Counted from the stretch's first letter, positions 7,977 to 17,580 are shown. The stretch: 64,000 nt of DNA from RUG11462 sp036308645 (GCA_036308645.1 JAXJVH010000013.1:4147-68146); one strand, 5' to 3'. Notes: generated from the sequence alone by a model not told the origin. Translations and numbers: made by a program.

Positions 7977-10352
7977 TTACATTCTTAATTCTGCGCCGAC
8001 TGCTGAAAGCGCTTTGAGAATTTTCTTAATTGCACCGTCTGTTTCTTCGTCGGTCAGAGTTCTGTCACAAGCACGAAGCACAATGTTATAAGCAACGCTC
8101 TTTTTACCGCTTTCAACCTGATTACCTGTGTAAACATCAAACAGATTTACCTGCTCAATAAGTTTAGGAGCAGCATTTTTAATTGCTTTTTCCATAGTTA
8201 CAACCGGCAAATCTTTATCACATATAAGCGCCAAGTCACGTGAAGTAGCAGGAAAACGAGGCATTTTATGATAAATCTTTTCAGCGCCGCTGTGCTTGAA
8301 CAGAGTTTCAAAATCAAGCGTAGCGCAGTAAACCTTTGTTCCGATACCGTAATTTTTAACTGCGACAGGGTGAATTTCACCGAGGTAGCCGAGTTCGTCG
8401 CCACCGAGCATAAGTTTTGCACATCTGCCGGGGTGATACCAAGGTATATCCGATACGGGTTCAATATCAAAATCCTTAATATTGAGTGCTGCAATTAATT
8501 CTTCAACCGCGCCTTTAAGGTCGAAATAGTCATAATTTTCACCGTAAGCACCGATAATAACTTTTTTAGGCTCATTCGGAAGTTCTTGCCCCTCAACCTT
8601 AACATATTCGGTAGCAATTTCATACAACTTTGCGCTCATATTTCTGCTTGCGTAATTTGTAGCCAAAACCTGCATCATCGACGGCAATGAGAAAGTTCTC
8701 ATAATAGAAGTGTCTTCGCCGAGCGGATTTAAAATTCTAACAGAATCTCTTATCGGACTGTCGGCAGGCACTAACATTTTATCATAGAATTTAGGGCTTA
8801 TGAATGAGAATGTGCTGATTTCGCTGTAACCGCAAGCCAAAAGCGTGTTGTTAATAGTGATTTCAGCCTTTTGTTCGGGTGTGTATTTAGCGTTTACCGC
8901 ACCTTTGAGTTGCGTTGTTTCAATTTTATCATAACCGTAAAATCTTGCAATTTCCTCCGCAATATCAGCCTTGTGCAAAACGTCCTGTCTGTAAGAGGGA
9001 ACGGTGATTATATCGCCGTCAACCTTAAAATCAAGGTCGGTAAGAATTTGTACCATTTTCTCACGGGATACGTCCATACCGATAAATGCGTTAATCCATT
9101 CAGGCTCAAGTTTAATAGTAGCAGGGGTATAATTTGAATTATCAACATCAATTACGCCCGATACAACATTACCGCAGTTTAAAATATCAATAAGTTCGCA
9201 GGCTCTGTCAAGCGCTTCGGCGCAGTTCTGCGGGTCAAGACCTTTTTCATATTTTGCAGATGCGTCTGTACGTAATGCCAACGCTCTTGAAGTGTTACGT
9301 ATAGAAGCGCCGTAGAAACAAGCGGACTCAAATACAATAGTGGTAGTATCGTCCATAATGCCCGAATACTCGCCACCCATTACGCCGCCGATTGCCATAG
9401 GACCTTCGTCATTTGCGATAACAAGCATTTTGTCGGTAAGTTCACGCTCAACATCATCAAGAGTAGTGATTTTTTCGCCGTTTTCAGCGGTGCGGACAAT
9501 AATGTTATTGCCTTTTACAAAACGGTAGTCAAACGCATGCATCGGCTGACCGTATTCAAGCATAACATAGTTTGTAATATCAACAATATTATTGATAGGA
9601 CGAACGCCCATTGAACGAAGTCGCTCACGAAGCCATAACGGTGACGGCTCAATTTTAATATCTTTTACCACTCTTGCCATATAACGTGTGCAAAGAGTAG
9701 GAGCCTTAACTTCTACTTTAAGATATTCGTTAACATCACCGCCACATTCTTTTACAACGGGTTTGTGAAGTTTAAGCGGTTTATCAAATGTAACGGCGGC
9801 TTCTCTTGCAAGACCGATAACCGATAAACAGTCCTGTCTGTTAGGTGTGATTTCAAATTCAACAATAGTATCGTCAAGATTAAGCACGTCTACTATATTA
9901 TCGCCGGGTTTACATTCTTCCTGTAAAACAAAAATACCGTTTTCAATAGCATAAGGAAAATCATTTTGAGTAAGTTTTAATTCGCCTAAAGAGCACATCA
10001 TACCGTTGCTGACAACACCGCGAAGTTTACCTTTTTTTATCTTTACTCCGCCGGGAAGCGTCGAGCCGTCAAGCGCAACGGGAACTAAATCGCCTACAGT
10101 AAGATTATTAGCGCCTGTAACAATCTGAATTGTTTCATTGCCGACATCAACCTGACAAATTACTAATTTATCGGCGTCGGGATGCTTTTCAATTTCCAAA
10201 ACCTTACCAACAACTACTTTGTCAATTTCTTCTGCGGTTAAGGTATAGCCCTCAACCTTTGAACCTGACATAGTCATTTTTTCCGAGAATTCTCTCGGGT
10301 CGGTGCAACCTGTATCAACAAATTCTTTTAACCAGTTAAGTGATAAATCCAT
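7977..10352 (-). CDS. pheT: Phenylalanine-tRNA ligase beta subunit
   Basis: A 791-residue subunit of the alpha2-beta2 class II synthetase that charges tRNA-Phe. Domains in order: N-terminal EMAP-type tRNA-binding fold (KVLEIEKHPDADKLVICQV), B3/B4 editing domain (about 210-390), B5 domain (about 400-470), the catalytic-like core, and the C-terminal FDX-ACB anticodon-binding domain (starting near MPRFPATSRDLALI). Length is typical. An AGGAGGG lies before the ATG; the gene follows pheS by 16 bases and shares its T-box leader. Confidence 0.97.
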   Translation of the reverse strand: MDLSLNWLKEFVDTGCTDPREFSEKMTMSGSKVEGYTLTAEEIDKVVVGKVLEIEKHPDADKLVICQVDVGNETIQIVTGANNLTVGDLVPVALDGSTLPGGVKIKKGKLRGVVSNGMMCSLGELKLTQNDFPYAIENGIFVLQEECKPGDNIVDVLNLDDTIVEFEITPNRQDCLSVIGLAREAAVTFDKPLKLHKPVVKECGGDVNEYLKVEVKAPTLCTRYMARVVKDIKIEPSPLWLRERLRSMGVRPINNIVDITNYVMLEYGQPMHAFDYRFVKGNNIIVRTAENGEKITTLDDVERELTDKMLVIANDEGPMAIGGVMGGEYSGIMDDTTTIVFESACFYGASIRNTSRALALRTDASAKYEKGLDPQNCAEALDRACELIDILNCGNVVSGVIDVDNSNYTPATIKLEPEWINAFIGMDVSREKMVQILTDLDFKVDGDIITVPSYRQDVLHKADIAEEIARFYGYDKIETTQLKGAVNAKYTPEQKAEITINNTLLACGYSEISTFSFISPKFYDKMLVPADSPIRDSVRILNPLGEDTSIMRTFSLPSMMQVLATNYASRNMSAKLYEIATEYVKVEGQELPNEPKKVIIGAYGENYDYFDLKGAVEELIAALNIKDFDIEPVSDIPWYHPGRCAKLMLGGDELGYLGEIHPVAVKNYGIGTKVYCATLDFETLFKHSGAEKIYHKMPRFPATSRDLALICDKDLPVVTMEKAIKNAAPKLIEQVNLFDVYTGNQVESGKKSVAYNIVLRACDRTLTDEETDGAIKKILKALSAVGAELRM

Positions 10353-10368
10353 CTTTTTCCCTCCTTAC

Positions 10369-11391
10369 TTAATCAATGCTTTTAAAGAACTTCATATCAT
10401 TTTCATAAAGAAGTCGCATATCGTCAATTTTAAACTTTCTCATAACAATTCTTTCAAGACCGATGCCGAATGCAAAACCTTGATATTCTTCAGGGTCGAT
10501 TCCGCAGTTTTCAAGCACTTTCGGGTGTACCATACCGCAACCCAAAATTTCAATCCAACCCTCGTTTTTGCAAAGACGGCAACCCTTACCGCCACAGTTA
10601 AAGCATTGAATATCCATTTCGGCAGATGGCTCGGTGAAGGGGAAGTGGTGAGGTCTGAAACGAACTACCGAATCCTCGCCGTAAAGACGTTTTGCAAAGG
10701 TTTCAAGAGTGCCTTTTAAGTCGCCCATTGTAATACCCTTGTCAACCGCAAGACCTTCTATCTGGTGGAAAAGCGGCGAATGGTTAGCGTCAACCTCGTC
10801 GGAACGGAAAACACGGCCGGGTGAAATAATTCTAAGCGGCGGCTTCTGCTTTTCCATTACACGCACCTGAACAGGCGAGGTTTGAGTACGCAGAAGTACG
10901 TTGTCGGAAATATAGAATGTATCCTGTGTATCACGCGCAGGGTGGTCTTTCGGTAGGTTGAGCGCCTCAAAGTTGTAGTAATCAAGTTCAACTTCCGGAC
11001 CTTCGACAATAGAATAACCCATACCCATAAAAATCTCTTTAAGTTCATCCAAAACTACTGAAAGAGGGTGTTTATATCCCATATTTTGACGTTTGCCGGG
11101 CATTGTAACATCTATTTTTTCGGCTTTTAAACTTTCGTTTAACTCTTTTTCCTTAATTTCGGCTATCTTTGTTTTGATTAAATCGTCAAGTTCGGTTTTA
11201 GCCTTGTTTACAAGCTGGCCAACCTTTGGACGTTCTTCGGGAGAAAGTGCGCCGAGTTGTTTTAAAATTCCCGTAAGTTCACCTTTTTTGCCAAGGTATT
11301 TTACTCTGATTTCATCAATAGCAGAAATCTCTTTTGCTGAATTCAAACGCTCTTTAGCAGCGTCCAAAACAGCAGTAATTTTTTCGTTCAT
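10369..11391 (-). CDS. pheS: Phenylalanine-tRNA ligase alpha subunit
   Basis: A 340-residue class II aminoacyl-tRNA synthetase subunit holding the active site. An N-terminal coiled coil (1-85) is followed by the catalytic domain with motif 2 (FRSDEVDANHSPLFHQIEGL) and motif 3 (GFAFGIGLERIVM). The segment RFRPHHFPFTEPSAEMD is a PheS signature. A GGAG-type ribosome site precedes the ATG. It is the first gene of pheST and is controlled by the T-box upstream. Confidence 0.97.
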   Translation of the reverse strand: MNEKITAVLDAAKERLNSAKEISAIDEIRVKYLGKKGELTGILKQLGALSPEERPKVGQLVNKAKTELDDLIKTKIAEIKEKELNESLKAEKIDVTMPGKRQNMGYKHPLSVVLDELKEIFMGMGYSIVEGPEVELDYYNFEALNLPKDHPARDTQDTFYISDNVLLRTQTSPVQVRVMEKQKPPLRIISPGRVFRSDEVDANHSPLFHQIEGLAVDKGITMGDLKGTLETFAKRLYGEDSVVRFRPHHFPFTEPSAEMDIQCFNCGGKGCRLCKNEGWIEILGCGMVHPKVLENCGIDPEEYQGFAFGIGLERIVMRKFKIDDMRLLYENDMKFFKSID

Positions 11392-11431
11392 TTAAAAATC
11401 TCCTTGTAAATTTTTCGGTACTGCTTTAAAA

Positions 11432-11695
11432 ATAAAAAACTCCGTCCTTAAATTTAAAGGACGAAGCAAAATCTTTTCCGCGGTACCACCTTAATTTTTG
11501 CACAAAGCAAACACTTATCGGACCGAAATAACGGCGGTCAACCCGTTGCAGACTACTTTGAAATTTTCACCTGCACCACTCCAAAGCGAACTTCGGTAAA
11601 ATACTTAATAAACGGCTTTCAGCAAAAACGCCGTTCTCTCTGAAACAAGCGAAAAATTACCTACTTTTCTTTATCACAGTGTTTAAACAATTCAA
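11432..11695 (-). promoter_or_regulatory. T-box leader of pheST
   Basis: The conserved T-box AAGGTGGTACCGCGG, which binds the uncharged tRNA acceptor end, is present on the minus strand at about 11477-11491. The upstream part has stem I features: an AGTA-type K-turn region near 11655-11665, an AGAGAG-like bulge at about 11635-11640 and a GCTGAAA segment. A candidate TTC (Phe) specifier is at 11560-11562. The leader ends in a terminator hairpin with GTCCTT/AAGGAC arms (11441-11463) and a T run. Uncharged tRNA-Phe should stabilise the antiterminator and turn pheST on. The specifier position is my reading, not a computed fold. Confidence 0.93.
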
Positions 11696-11703
11696 TTAAA
11701 TTA

Positions 11704-11731
11704 ATTATAACACATATTTTGAATTTTGCAA
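11704..11731 (-). promoter_or_regulatory. Promoter of the T-box/pheST operon
   Basis: On the minus strand TTGCAA (11726-11731) and a perfect TATAAT (11704-11709) are 16 bases apart, just upstream of the T-box leader. Confidence 0.7.
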
Positions 11732-11788
11732 GCATTATTTTTATTTAATTCTGTTGCGTATAATTGTCGTTTTTTACTTATGCTTTAC

Positions 11789-11817
11789 TTGAAAAGTCAG
11801 AGATTTATTGTTATAAT
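11789..11817 (+). promoter_or_regulatory. Sigma-A-type promoter of fbp
   Basis: TTGAAA (11789-11794) and TATAAT (11812-11817) are 17 bases apart, 40 bases before the fbp start codon. It diverges from the pheST promoter. Confidence 0.8.
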
Positions 11818-11857
11818 TAATAAAAGAATTGTCACATATCAGTAGGAGGGTGTTTTA

Positions 11858-13783
11858 ATGGATTTAAAGTATTTAGAACTTCTTGCAAAAGAATATCCGA
11901 ACATAGACCAAGTAGCAAGTGAAATGATAAATCTTTCTGCCATAAGAAGTTTGCCTAAGGGAACAGAATATTTTTTCAGCGACTTACATGGCGAATATGA
12001 ATCATTTTTACATATGTTAAAAAGCGCTTCGGGTATGATAAAAAGAAAAATTGATTTGACTTTTGCTAAAACCGTTTCGTCTGAAAAACGTGAAATGCTT
12101 GCTCAATTAATATATTATCCTGAAAAAGAAATAAAAAAACTTGAAAACAACGGTGAAATAACCGACGAATGGAAAAGGCTTACTATTTATCGGCTTATTT
12201 TAATTTGCGAATCGGTTTCATCAAAATATACACGTTCACGTATTCGTAAAAAAGCGCCAAAAGACCTGTCTTATATTCTTGACGAACTTCTTAATGTTAC
12301 GGATGATGTGAATAAAGAGTTTTATTATGACGAGATAATAAACGCAATAATTAATACCGGCATTGCCGAACATTTTATTATTTCGCTTTGCAATCTTATT
12401 CAGTCTATCGCCGTTGACAGGCTTCATATTATCGGAGATATTTTTGACAGAGGTCCGAGAGCCGATATAATAATGGATGAACTTATTAAAAAAGAGAGCG
12501 TTGATGTTCAATGGGGAAATCACGATATTTCTTGGATGGGTGCGGCTTGCGGCAATCAGGCGCTTATTGCAAACGTTATCAGAATTGCGATGAGATACAA
12601 CAATTTTGACGTGCTGGAAGACGGTTACGGTTTGAATCTTCGTGCGTTGGCAATTTTTGCGAACGAAACTTATAATGACGATTGCGTTTTATATTATCCA
12701 AGCACGTTTGACGATAACATTTATGATCCTGTTGATACAAAACTAGTTGCTAAAATGCACAAAGCAATTTCGGTTATTCAATTAAAACTTGAGGGAACGT
12801 TGATAAATAAACATCCCGAATGGGAAATGAAAGAGAGAAATATTTTTGAAAAGGTTGATTTCGATAAGTTTACCGTTGAAATCAACGGCAAGGAATATGA
12901 ACTTAAAGACAAACATTTTCCAACTGTTGATAAGAATAATCCTTTGGAGTTATCCGAGGGTGAAAAAGAACTGATGAATGTTCTTACCAATTCATTTTTG
13001 CATAGCGGAAAATTAAATAAGCACATGAAATTTTTGTTTTCAAAAGGTTCTATGTATAAAGTATACAACGGAAATTTACTTTTTCACGGTTGTATTCCGA
13101 TGGACGAAAACGGAGATTTGCAGAGTATAAAAATAGGGAACAACTCTTATAACGGTAAAGAATTGCTTGATAAGATTGATTCAATGGTAAATACTGCTTA
13201 TTTGCATAAAGGCGAAACAGAAGACAAAGAATATGCACGAGATTTTATGTGGTATCTTTGGTGCGGTCCTAAATCACCGCTTTACGGAAAAGATAAAATG
13301 GCGTTTTTTGAAAGATATTACCTTGATGACAACAGTCTTCATATTGAAAATTACAACGCATATTATAAGTTTTCTGAAAATGAAGAGGTTTGCAAGAAAC
13401 TTCTTAAAATGTTCGGCATTGATGAAAACAGCGGTCATATTATAAACGGTCACGTTCCCGTAAAGATTAAAAACGGTGAAAGTCCTGTTAAGGCAAACGG
13501 AAAACTGTTTGTTATAGACGGAGGAATTTCAAAGGCTTATCAAAAAACCACGGGTATTGCGGGATATACTTTGATTTATGATTCGCATAGTTTAAATCTT
13601 GCAGAGCATAAACCGTATATTAAAGGAGAAAGCGAACATACTCCCGAAATTCATATTGTTGAAAAACTTGAACACAGAGCAAATGTATCCGATACAGATA
13701 CCGGTGTGAAAATGCTTGAAAAAATTAAAGATTTGCGTGATTTACTAAACGCTTACAACAGCGGTGTAATTAAAGAAAGATAA
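11858..13783 (+). CDS. fbp: Class III fructose-1,6-bisphosphatase
   Basis: A 641-residue enzyme of the Firmicutes-type (class III) fructose-bisphosphatases, which hydrolyse fructose 1,6-bisphosphate in gluconeogenesis. The metallophosphoesterase core is seen as YFFSDLHGEYESF (metal ligands D and H), HIIGDIFDRGPRAD, VQWGNHDISWMG and, at the end, IINGHVPVKIKNGESP. Length matches the B. subtilis enzyme (about 670). The ribosome site AGGAGG lies before the ATG at 11858. It is a single-gene unit with its own promoter and a terminator shared with the convergent nnrE. Confidence 0.95.
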   Translation: MDLKYLELLAKEYPNIDQVASEMINLSAIRSLPKGTEYFFSDLHGEYESFLHMLKSASGMIKRKIDLTFAKTVSSEKREMLAQLIYYPEKEIKKLENNGEITDEWKRLTIYRLILICESVSSKYTRSRIRKKAPKDLSYILDELLNVTDDVNKEFYYDEIINAIINTGIAEHFIISLCNLIQSIAVDRLHIIGDIFDRGPRADIIMDELIKKESVDVQWGNHDISWMGAACGNQALIANVIRIAMRYNNFDVLEDGYGLNLRALAIFANETYNDDCVLYYPSTFDDNIYDPVDTKLVAKMHKAISVIQLKLEGTLINKHPEWEMKERNIFEKVDFDKFTVEINGKEYELKDKHFPTVDKNNPLELSEGEKELMNVLTNSFLHSGKLNKHMKFLFSKGSMYKVYNGNLLFHGCIPMDENGDLQSIKIGNNSYNGKELLDKIDSMVNTAYLHKGETEDKEYARDFMWYLWCGPKSPLYGKDKMAFFERYYLDDNSLHIENYNAYYKFSENEEVCKKLLKMFGIDENSGHIINGHVPVKIKNGESPVKANGKLFVIDGGISKAYQKTTGIAGYTLIYDSHSLNLAEHKPYIKGESEHTPEIHIVEKLEHRANVSDTDTGVKMLEKIKDLRDLLNAYNSGVIKER

Positions 13784-13784
13784 A

Positions 13785-13821
13785 AAACGGCTTAAAGCAA
13801 AATTTGCTTTAAGCCGTTTTC
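13785..13821. terminator. Bidirectional terminator between fbp and nnrE
   Basis: A perfect stem AAAACGGCTTAAAGCAAA... with complement at 13803-13820, flanked by A and T runs, serves both converging genes. Confidence 0.88.
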
Positions 13822-14486
13822 TAATTACAGTATCTTTTTAATAATTCATCGGGTATTCCGATGTCTGCAACTGTTACTTTTCCTGAAAATGCTCTGCCGT
13901 CAGCGTTTTGAAGTCCGTATTTTGACAAAGAAAACGTGACAGTATAGTCGGCTTTAACGGCAACGCCTAAAATTTTTCCGTTGTTTCCGTCTATGCCCGA
14001 GGGAATATCGCAGGCTATTATAGGTTTGTTTGCGGAATTTATAATATTTATTGCCTTTGAAAAATCGCCGCCAACTTTTCGTTGCAATCCTACTCCGAAA
14101 ATAGCGTCGATAATTACATCGCTTTGGTTTGCAAAAACTTTTGCGTCGCCGTTAATGCTAAAGTTTTCAAGTTTACCTCCGATTTGAATTAGTTTTTCTT
14201 CCATAACTTTTGAATCTTCGGTCATTTTTTCACGATTACCGACTAAAAAGCAGCGAACGTTGTAACCGTCGTTAACAAGCATTCTTGCAACGGTAATTCC
14301 GTCGCCGCCGTTGTTTCCGGGACCGCAGAATATCGCGATTTTTACGGCTTTCGGATAGTTTTCTTTTATACACTTATAAACTGCGCCGGCGGCATTTTCC
14401 ATTAAAGTTAAAGAGGGAATACCGTATTCGTTTATGGCTATTCTGTCAATTTCTTTCATAGTTTGAGTATCGGCAATTTTATTCAT
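13821..14486 (-). CDS. nnrE: NAD(P)H-hydrate epimerase
   Basis: A 221-residue YjeF N-terminal domain protein that epimerises damaged NADHX/NADPHX so a dehydratase can repair it. Diagnostic motifs: CGPGNNGGDGITVARML (about residues 56-72) and ACDIPSGIDGNNG with the catalytic aspartate. The C-terminal ADP-dependent dehydratase domain often fused in bacteria is absent, so that function must be encoded elsewhere. It overlaps the upstream hydrolase gene by four bases (ATGA), so both are in one transcript. Confidence 0.92.
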   Translation of the reverse strand: MNKIADTQTMKEIDRIAINEYGIPSLTLMENAAGAVYKCIKENYPKAVKIAIFCGPGNNGGDGITVARMLVNDGYNVRCFLVGNREKMTEDSKVMEEKLIQIGGKLENFSINGDAKVFANQSDVIIDAIFGVGLQRKVGGDFSKAINIINSANKPIIACDIPSGIDGNNGKILGVAVKADYTVTFSLSKYGLQNADGRAFSGKVTVADIGIPDELLKRYCN

Positions 14487-15220
14487 AATATAATCTCCTT
14501 GAATTTTTCTTTGATTATCAAAAAATCTTCTTCGCTGTAGTAATTGTGATATGAATTTTTAAGTAATATTGTTTCAAAAATCGGATATTCTTTTAGCATA
14601 TCATAAGATGTTGGAGAAACATATTCGTCTTTTTCCGATTGAAAAGCAATTGCAGGGACAATAAGCCGAGAAAGTTGTTTATCTGTTTCATTTATTTTTA
14701 AAAAGAGTTCAATGTATCTTGGAATAAACGAAAAATATTTCAACAGATGTTTTTCTTGCTTGATACTATGCCCGTTTTTTGCCGCATTTGCAGTAATGTC
14801 ATTTGTACCGATTTTGTCAAAAAATACTTTTGCTTCATCACTTACCGCCATCGGTTTTACGGCGACTTTAACAGGAACCGACAGTAAGAACAGTCTTTTT
14901 ATTTTTTGAGGATATTTTAAGGCGGTTTCAATTGCCAGCAACGTCCCCATCGAATGTCCGATGATTACTATGTTTTTATATTTTCTGTTAAGATAAATCA
15001 TCATATTTTCAACTTGGTCTTCCCATTTTTTCATTGAAGATTTTGCAAAATCTTTTATATTTTTGCCATGACCGTCAAGCAGTATATTATAAACAGAACT
15101 GTCATTCGGCACTAATTCTGTAAGTTTTTTAAAATGGTCGGGAGAACCGATAATTCCGTGAATAAACAGATAAGCATTGTCGGCATTTTCAACTTCTCTT
15201 ATATATTCTTTATGCGGCAT
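14483..15220 (-). CDS. Alpha/beta hydrolase (carboxylesterase-like)
   Basis: A 245-residue alpha/beta-fold hydrolase resembling monoacylglycerol lipases and carboxylesterases. The oxyanion segment LFIHGIIGSPDHF is followed by the nucleophile elbow GHSMGT (serine near residue 91). The acid is probably the aspartate in FQSEKDEYV and the histidine the one in NSYHNYY. Substrate cannot be told from sequence. It is the first gene of a two-gene unit with nnrE; the start has a GGAG-like site a few bases upstream. Confidence 0.82.
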   Translation of the reverse strand: MPHKEYIREVENADNAYLFIHGIIGSPDHFKKLTELVPNDSSVYNILLDGHGKNIKDFAKSSMKKWEDQVENMMIYLNRKYKNIVIIGHSMGTLLAIETALKYPQKIKRLFLLSVPVKVAVKPMAVSDEAKVFFDKIGTNDITANAAKNGHSIKQEKHLLKYFSFIPRYIELFLKINETDKQLSRLIVPAIAFQSEKDEYVSPTSYDMLKEYPIFETILLKNSYHNYYSEEDFLIIKEKFKEIIL

Positions 15221-15274
15221 GATAAAATCTCCTTTTTCTTATTATATCATAAGTAATTAAAAATTTCAAAAGTA

Positions 15275-15310
15275 TAAAAATTAAGCCTCGGAAATCCGAG
15301 ACTTAATTTT
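15275..15310 (-). terminator. Terminator overlapping the end of the small ferritin-like gene
   Basis: On the minus strand AATTAAGTCTCGG pairs with CCGAGGCTTAATT across a short loop and is followed by a T run. The 5' arm lies inside the last codons of the gene that stops at 15303. Confidence 0.8.
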
Positions 15311-15515
15311 TATCTAAATCTAAAAGCATATCCTTGAATTTTGAGGCGTGTACGCCTTCTTCTTCTGCAAATTTTCCGAACATTTGCGACGCTTGTTCAT
15401 TATCTTCAATTTCTTTTTCGCAAACTTTAAATTCCCTTACTAACTGCATTGAATTTTCCCATGCCCGAAGCAATCGGTCTCTGGTGTTTATTTTAACCTC
15501 GTGAATACTGCTCAT
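15303..15515 (-). CDS. Small ferritin-like/rubrerythrin-like helical protein
   Basis: A 70-residue, all-helical, highly charged protein of unknown function. The EEEGVHASKFKDMLLDL stretch resembles the last helix of ferritin-like or coat-associated four-helix proteins. ATG 15515 (MSSIHEV) has AAAGGA eight bases upstream; a GTG at 15521 in the same frame is too close to that site. It diverges from a CotF-like coat protein 100 bases away, so a spore-related role is plausible but inferred only from this neighbour. Confidence 0.6.
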   Translation of the reverse strand: MSSIHEVKINTRDRLLRAWENSMQLVREFKVCEKEIEDNEQASQMFGKFAEEEGVHASKFKDMLLDLDKN

Positions 15516-15619
15516 AACCACAGTCCTTTCTGTTTTGTTTTTATTATAAGTAAAAACAAAAATATTATTCTTGTATAAATTTTCATTTATAGCAAAAACT
15601 TATTATCGAGGTGAATAAA

Positions 15620-16072
15620 ATGCTTTTATCACAAAAAGAAACAGATTTATTGAAAGATTTAAAAGGACAGGAAAAACTTTGTGTAGAAAAATACAAAAAG
15701 GCTGCCGAACAGGCAAAAGACGAACAATTACAGCGCCTGTTTTTGAAAATTGCCGAAATTGAGCAACAGCATTATGAAGCGGTTTGCGCTATTATGAATA
15801 GTACTGCTGAGCCTCAAAGTATTCCTACTCCTGTTAATCAAGGATTTTCGGCAACTTACGGTATTGATGAAAATGAGCAGAAAAAGAACGACTGTTATTT
15901 GTGTTCAGACGCTTTGGCTATGGAAAAACATGCTTCCCATTTATACGATACCTGCGTGTTTGAGTTTAAAGAGCAAAGTTTACGCAATCAACTCAACAGT
16001 ATTCAAAAACAAGAGCAAGAACACGGTAAATTAATTTACGATTATATGAGTACAAATTCTATGTATTCATAA
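15620..16072 (+). CDS. CotF-like spore coat / ferritin-like protein
   Basis: A 150-residue helical protein with two EQQHYEAV/EQEHGKLIYDYM-type segments like the CotF family of spore coat proteins (ferritin-like fold). A CYLCSDALAMEKHASHLYDT segment in the middle is typical of clostridial coat proteins of this group. The ATG at 15620 follows GAGGTG six bases upstream; the GTG at 15611 overlaps that site and is not preferred. Its presence indicates a spore former. The gene is monocistronic and followed by a strong terminator. Confidence 0.78.
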   Translation: MLLSQKETDLLKDLKGQEKLCVEKYKKAAEQAKDEQLQRLFLKIAEIEQQHYEAVCAIMNSTAEPQSIPTPVNQGFSATYGIDENEQKKNDCYLCSDALAMEKHASHLYDTCVFEFKEQSLRNQLNSIQKQEQEHGKLIYDYMSTNSMYS

Positions 16073-16104
16073 AAAACACCCTCGCAAAAGTGAGGGTGTT
16101 TTAA
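16073..16104. terminator. Bidirectional terminator between coat gene and metK
   Basis: AAAACACCCTCGC and its complement flank a 4-base loop; A and T runs on both sides let it serve both converging genes. Confidence 0.9.
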
Positions 16105-16116
16105 AGCATTGCTGAA

Positions 16117-17298
16117 TTATTTTACTGCGTTTAAAAGTTCTTCGGTTTTATCTGTTCTTTCCCAAACAAACTCGTCAAGCGGTCTGCCGAAATGACCGTA
16201 ATTTGAAGTAAGGGAATAAATAGGTCTGCGTAAGTTTAAATCTCTGATTATAGCGGCAGGGCGTAAATCAAACACTTTAATAACCGCGTCGGAAATTACA
16301 GAATCGGCATATTTACCCGTGCCGAATGTTTCTACCGAAACAGAAACAGGCTTTGCAACGCCGATAGCATAAGCAAGTTGAATTTCACACTTGTCGGCAA
16401 GTCCCGCCGCAACAATGTTTTTAGCAACATATCTTGCCATATAAGCCGCCGAACGGTCAACTTTTGTCGGGTCTTTACCGGAAAATGCACCGCCGCCGTG
16501 ACGAGCATATCCGCCGTAGGTATCAACAATGATTTTTCTGCCTGTAAGACCTGTATCACCCTGCGGTCCGCCGATAACAAATCTGCCTGTCGGGTTAATA
16601 AAATATTTTGTGTTTTCATCAACAAGTTCAGCGGGTATAACAGTATCAATAATATGTTTTTTAACATCTTTACGCAATGTTTCGGTATCTATATCTTCAG
16701 TATGTTGTGTTGAAACAACAACCGCGTCAATTCTTACAGGCTTATCGTTTTCATCATATTCAACCGTAACCTGTGATTTTCCGTCGGGACGAAGATAGGT
16801 AAGAGTACCGTTTTTGCGAACTTCTGTAAGTTTTTCACACAACTTGTGAGCATAGTATGCGGCAATCGGCATATAGTCTTTTGTATCGTTACAAGCGTAA
16901 CCGAACATAAGTCCCTGGTCGCCTGCGCCGAACTGATTAAGTTCGTCCTCTTCGCCGCCTTTAAGTTCGTAAGAGTTGTCTACTCCCATTGCAATATCCG
17001 GCGACTGCTTATCAAGCGAGACATTAACAGAACAGGTATTGCCGTTAAAGCCTGCTTTTTCGCTGTCATAACCGATTTTGCAAAGAGTTTTACGAACTAT
17101 TGTAGGAATATCTATTTGAGCGTTAGTAGTTATTTCACCCATAACCGTAATACTGCCTGTAGTAGCAAAAGTTTCACAAGCAACTCTTGAATATGGGTCT
17201 TGTTCGAGCATTGCGTCTAAAATTGCGTCGGAAATTCCATCGCAAACTTTGTCAGGATGTCCTTCCGTAACCGATTCCGAAGTAAATAATTTTTTCAT
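16117..17298 (-). CDS. metK: S-adenosylmethionine synthase
   Basis: This 393-residue enzyme makes S-adenosylmethionine from methionine and ATP. Signatures: TSESVTEGHPDKVCDGISDA at the N-terminus (metal and ATP binding), FGAGDQGLMFGYAC, and the P-loop-like GGGAFSGKDPTKVDRSAAY. Length is typical. An AAGGAAAAT-type site lies before the ATG. It is monocistronic, with a SAM-I riboswitch and consensus promoter upstream, so it is repressed when SAM is plentiful. Confidence 0.98.
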   Translation of the reverse strand: MKKLFTSESVTEGHPDKVCDGISDAILDAMLEQDPYSRVACETFATTGSITVMGEITTNAQIDIPTIVRKTLCKIGYDSEKAGFNGNTCSVNVSLDKQSPDIAMGVDNSYELKGGEEDELNQFGAGDQGLMFGYACNDTKDYMPIAAYYAHKLCEKLTEVRKNGTLTYLRPDGKSQVTVEYDENDKPVRIDAVVVSTQHTEDIDTETLRKDVKKHIIDTVIPAELVDENTKYFINPTGRFVIGGPQGDTGLTGRKIIVDTYGGYARHGGGAFSGKDPTKVDRSAAYMARYVAKNIVAAGLADKCEIQLAYAIGVAKPVSVSVETFGTGKYADSVISDAVIKVFDLRPAAIIRDLNLRRPIYSLTSNYGHFGRPLDEFVWERTDKTEELLNAVK

Positions 17299-17348
17299 TC
17301 TGAAATTTTCCTTTCCGTTTTATGTTTTTTGCGATAAATTCCCAAAAA

Positions 17349-17515
17349 CAAAAAATCCGCAAGTATCAAAATAATACCTGCGAATTTGCGGTTAGCATTT
17401 TAACCTCATCTCGCAGTAAATCTGCAGGACTTGGCACCTTAACCTTACGGTCAGGTTGCCGTAGCTTCACAGGGCCTATCCCTCCGCTACTCTTGATAAG
17501 GAGTTTATCAACTGT
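17349..17515 (-). promoter_or_regulatory. SAM-I (S-box) riboswitch of metK
   Basis: On the minus strand the S-box core is clear: CTCTTATC-type P1/P2 start with AAGAGTAGCGGAGGGA (about 17477-17495), a CGGCAACCTG block (about 17452-17462), the AAGGTGCCAAGTCCTGCAG segment (about 17424-17442) and the closing GCGAGATGAGG (17403-17413). It is followed by a terminator hairpin (CGCAGGTAT/ATACTTGCG, 17358-17381) and a T run. SAM binding should favour termination. Confidence 0.96.
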
Positions 17516-17520
17516 AATTC

Positions 17521-17549
17521 ATTATATATGACTATTGCGCTTTTGTCAA
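17521..17549 (-). promoter_or_regulatory. Consensus sigma-A promoter of metK
   Basis: A perfect TTGACA (17544-17549) and a perfect TATAAT (17521-17526) on the minus strand are spaced by 17 bases, immediately upstream of the SAM riboswitch. Confidence 0.92.
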
Positions 17550-17580
17550 TATATTTTGCAAAAATACAGAATTGTCTAAT

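Noticed and set aside
16378..17190. Frames of 89-114 residues antisense to metK
   Set aside because: They mirror the metK codons and lack starts with ribosome sites; metK is unmistakable.
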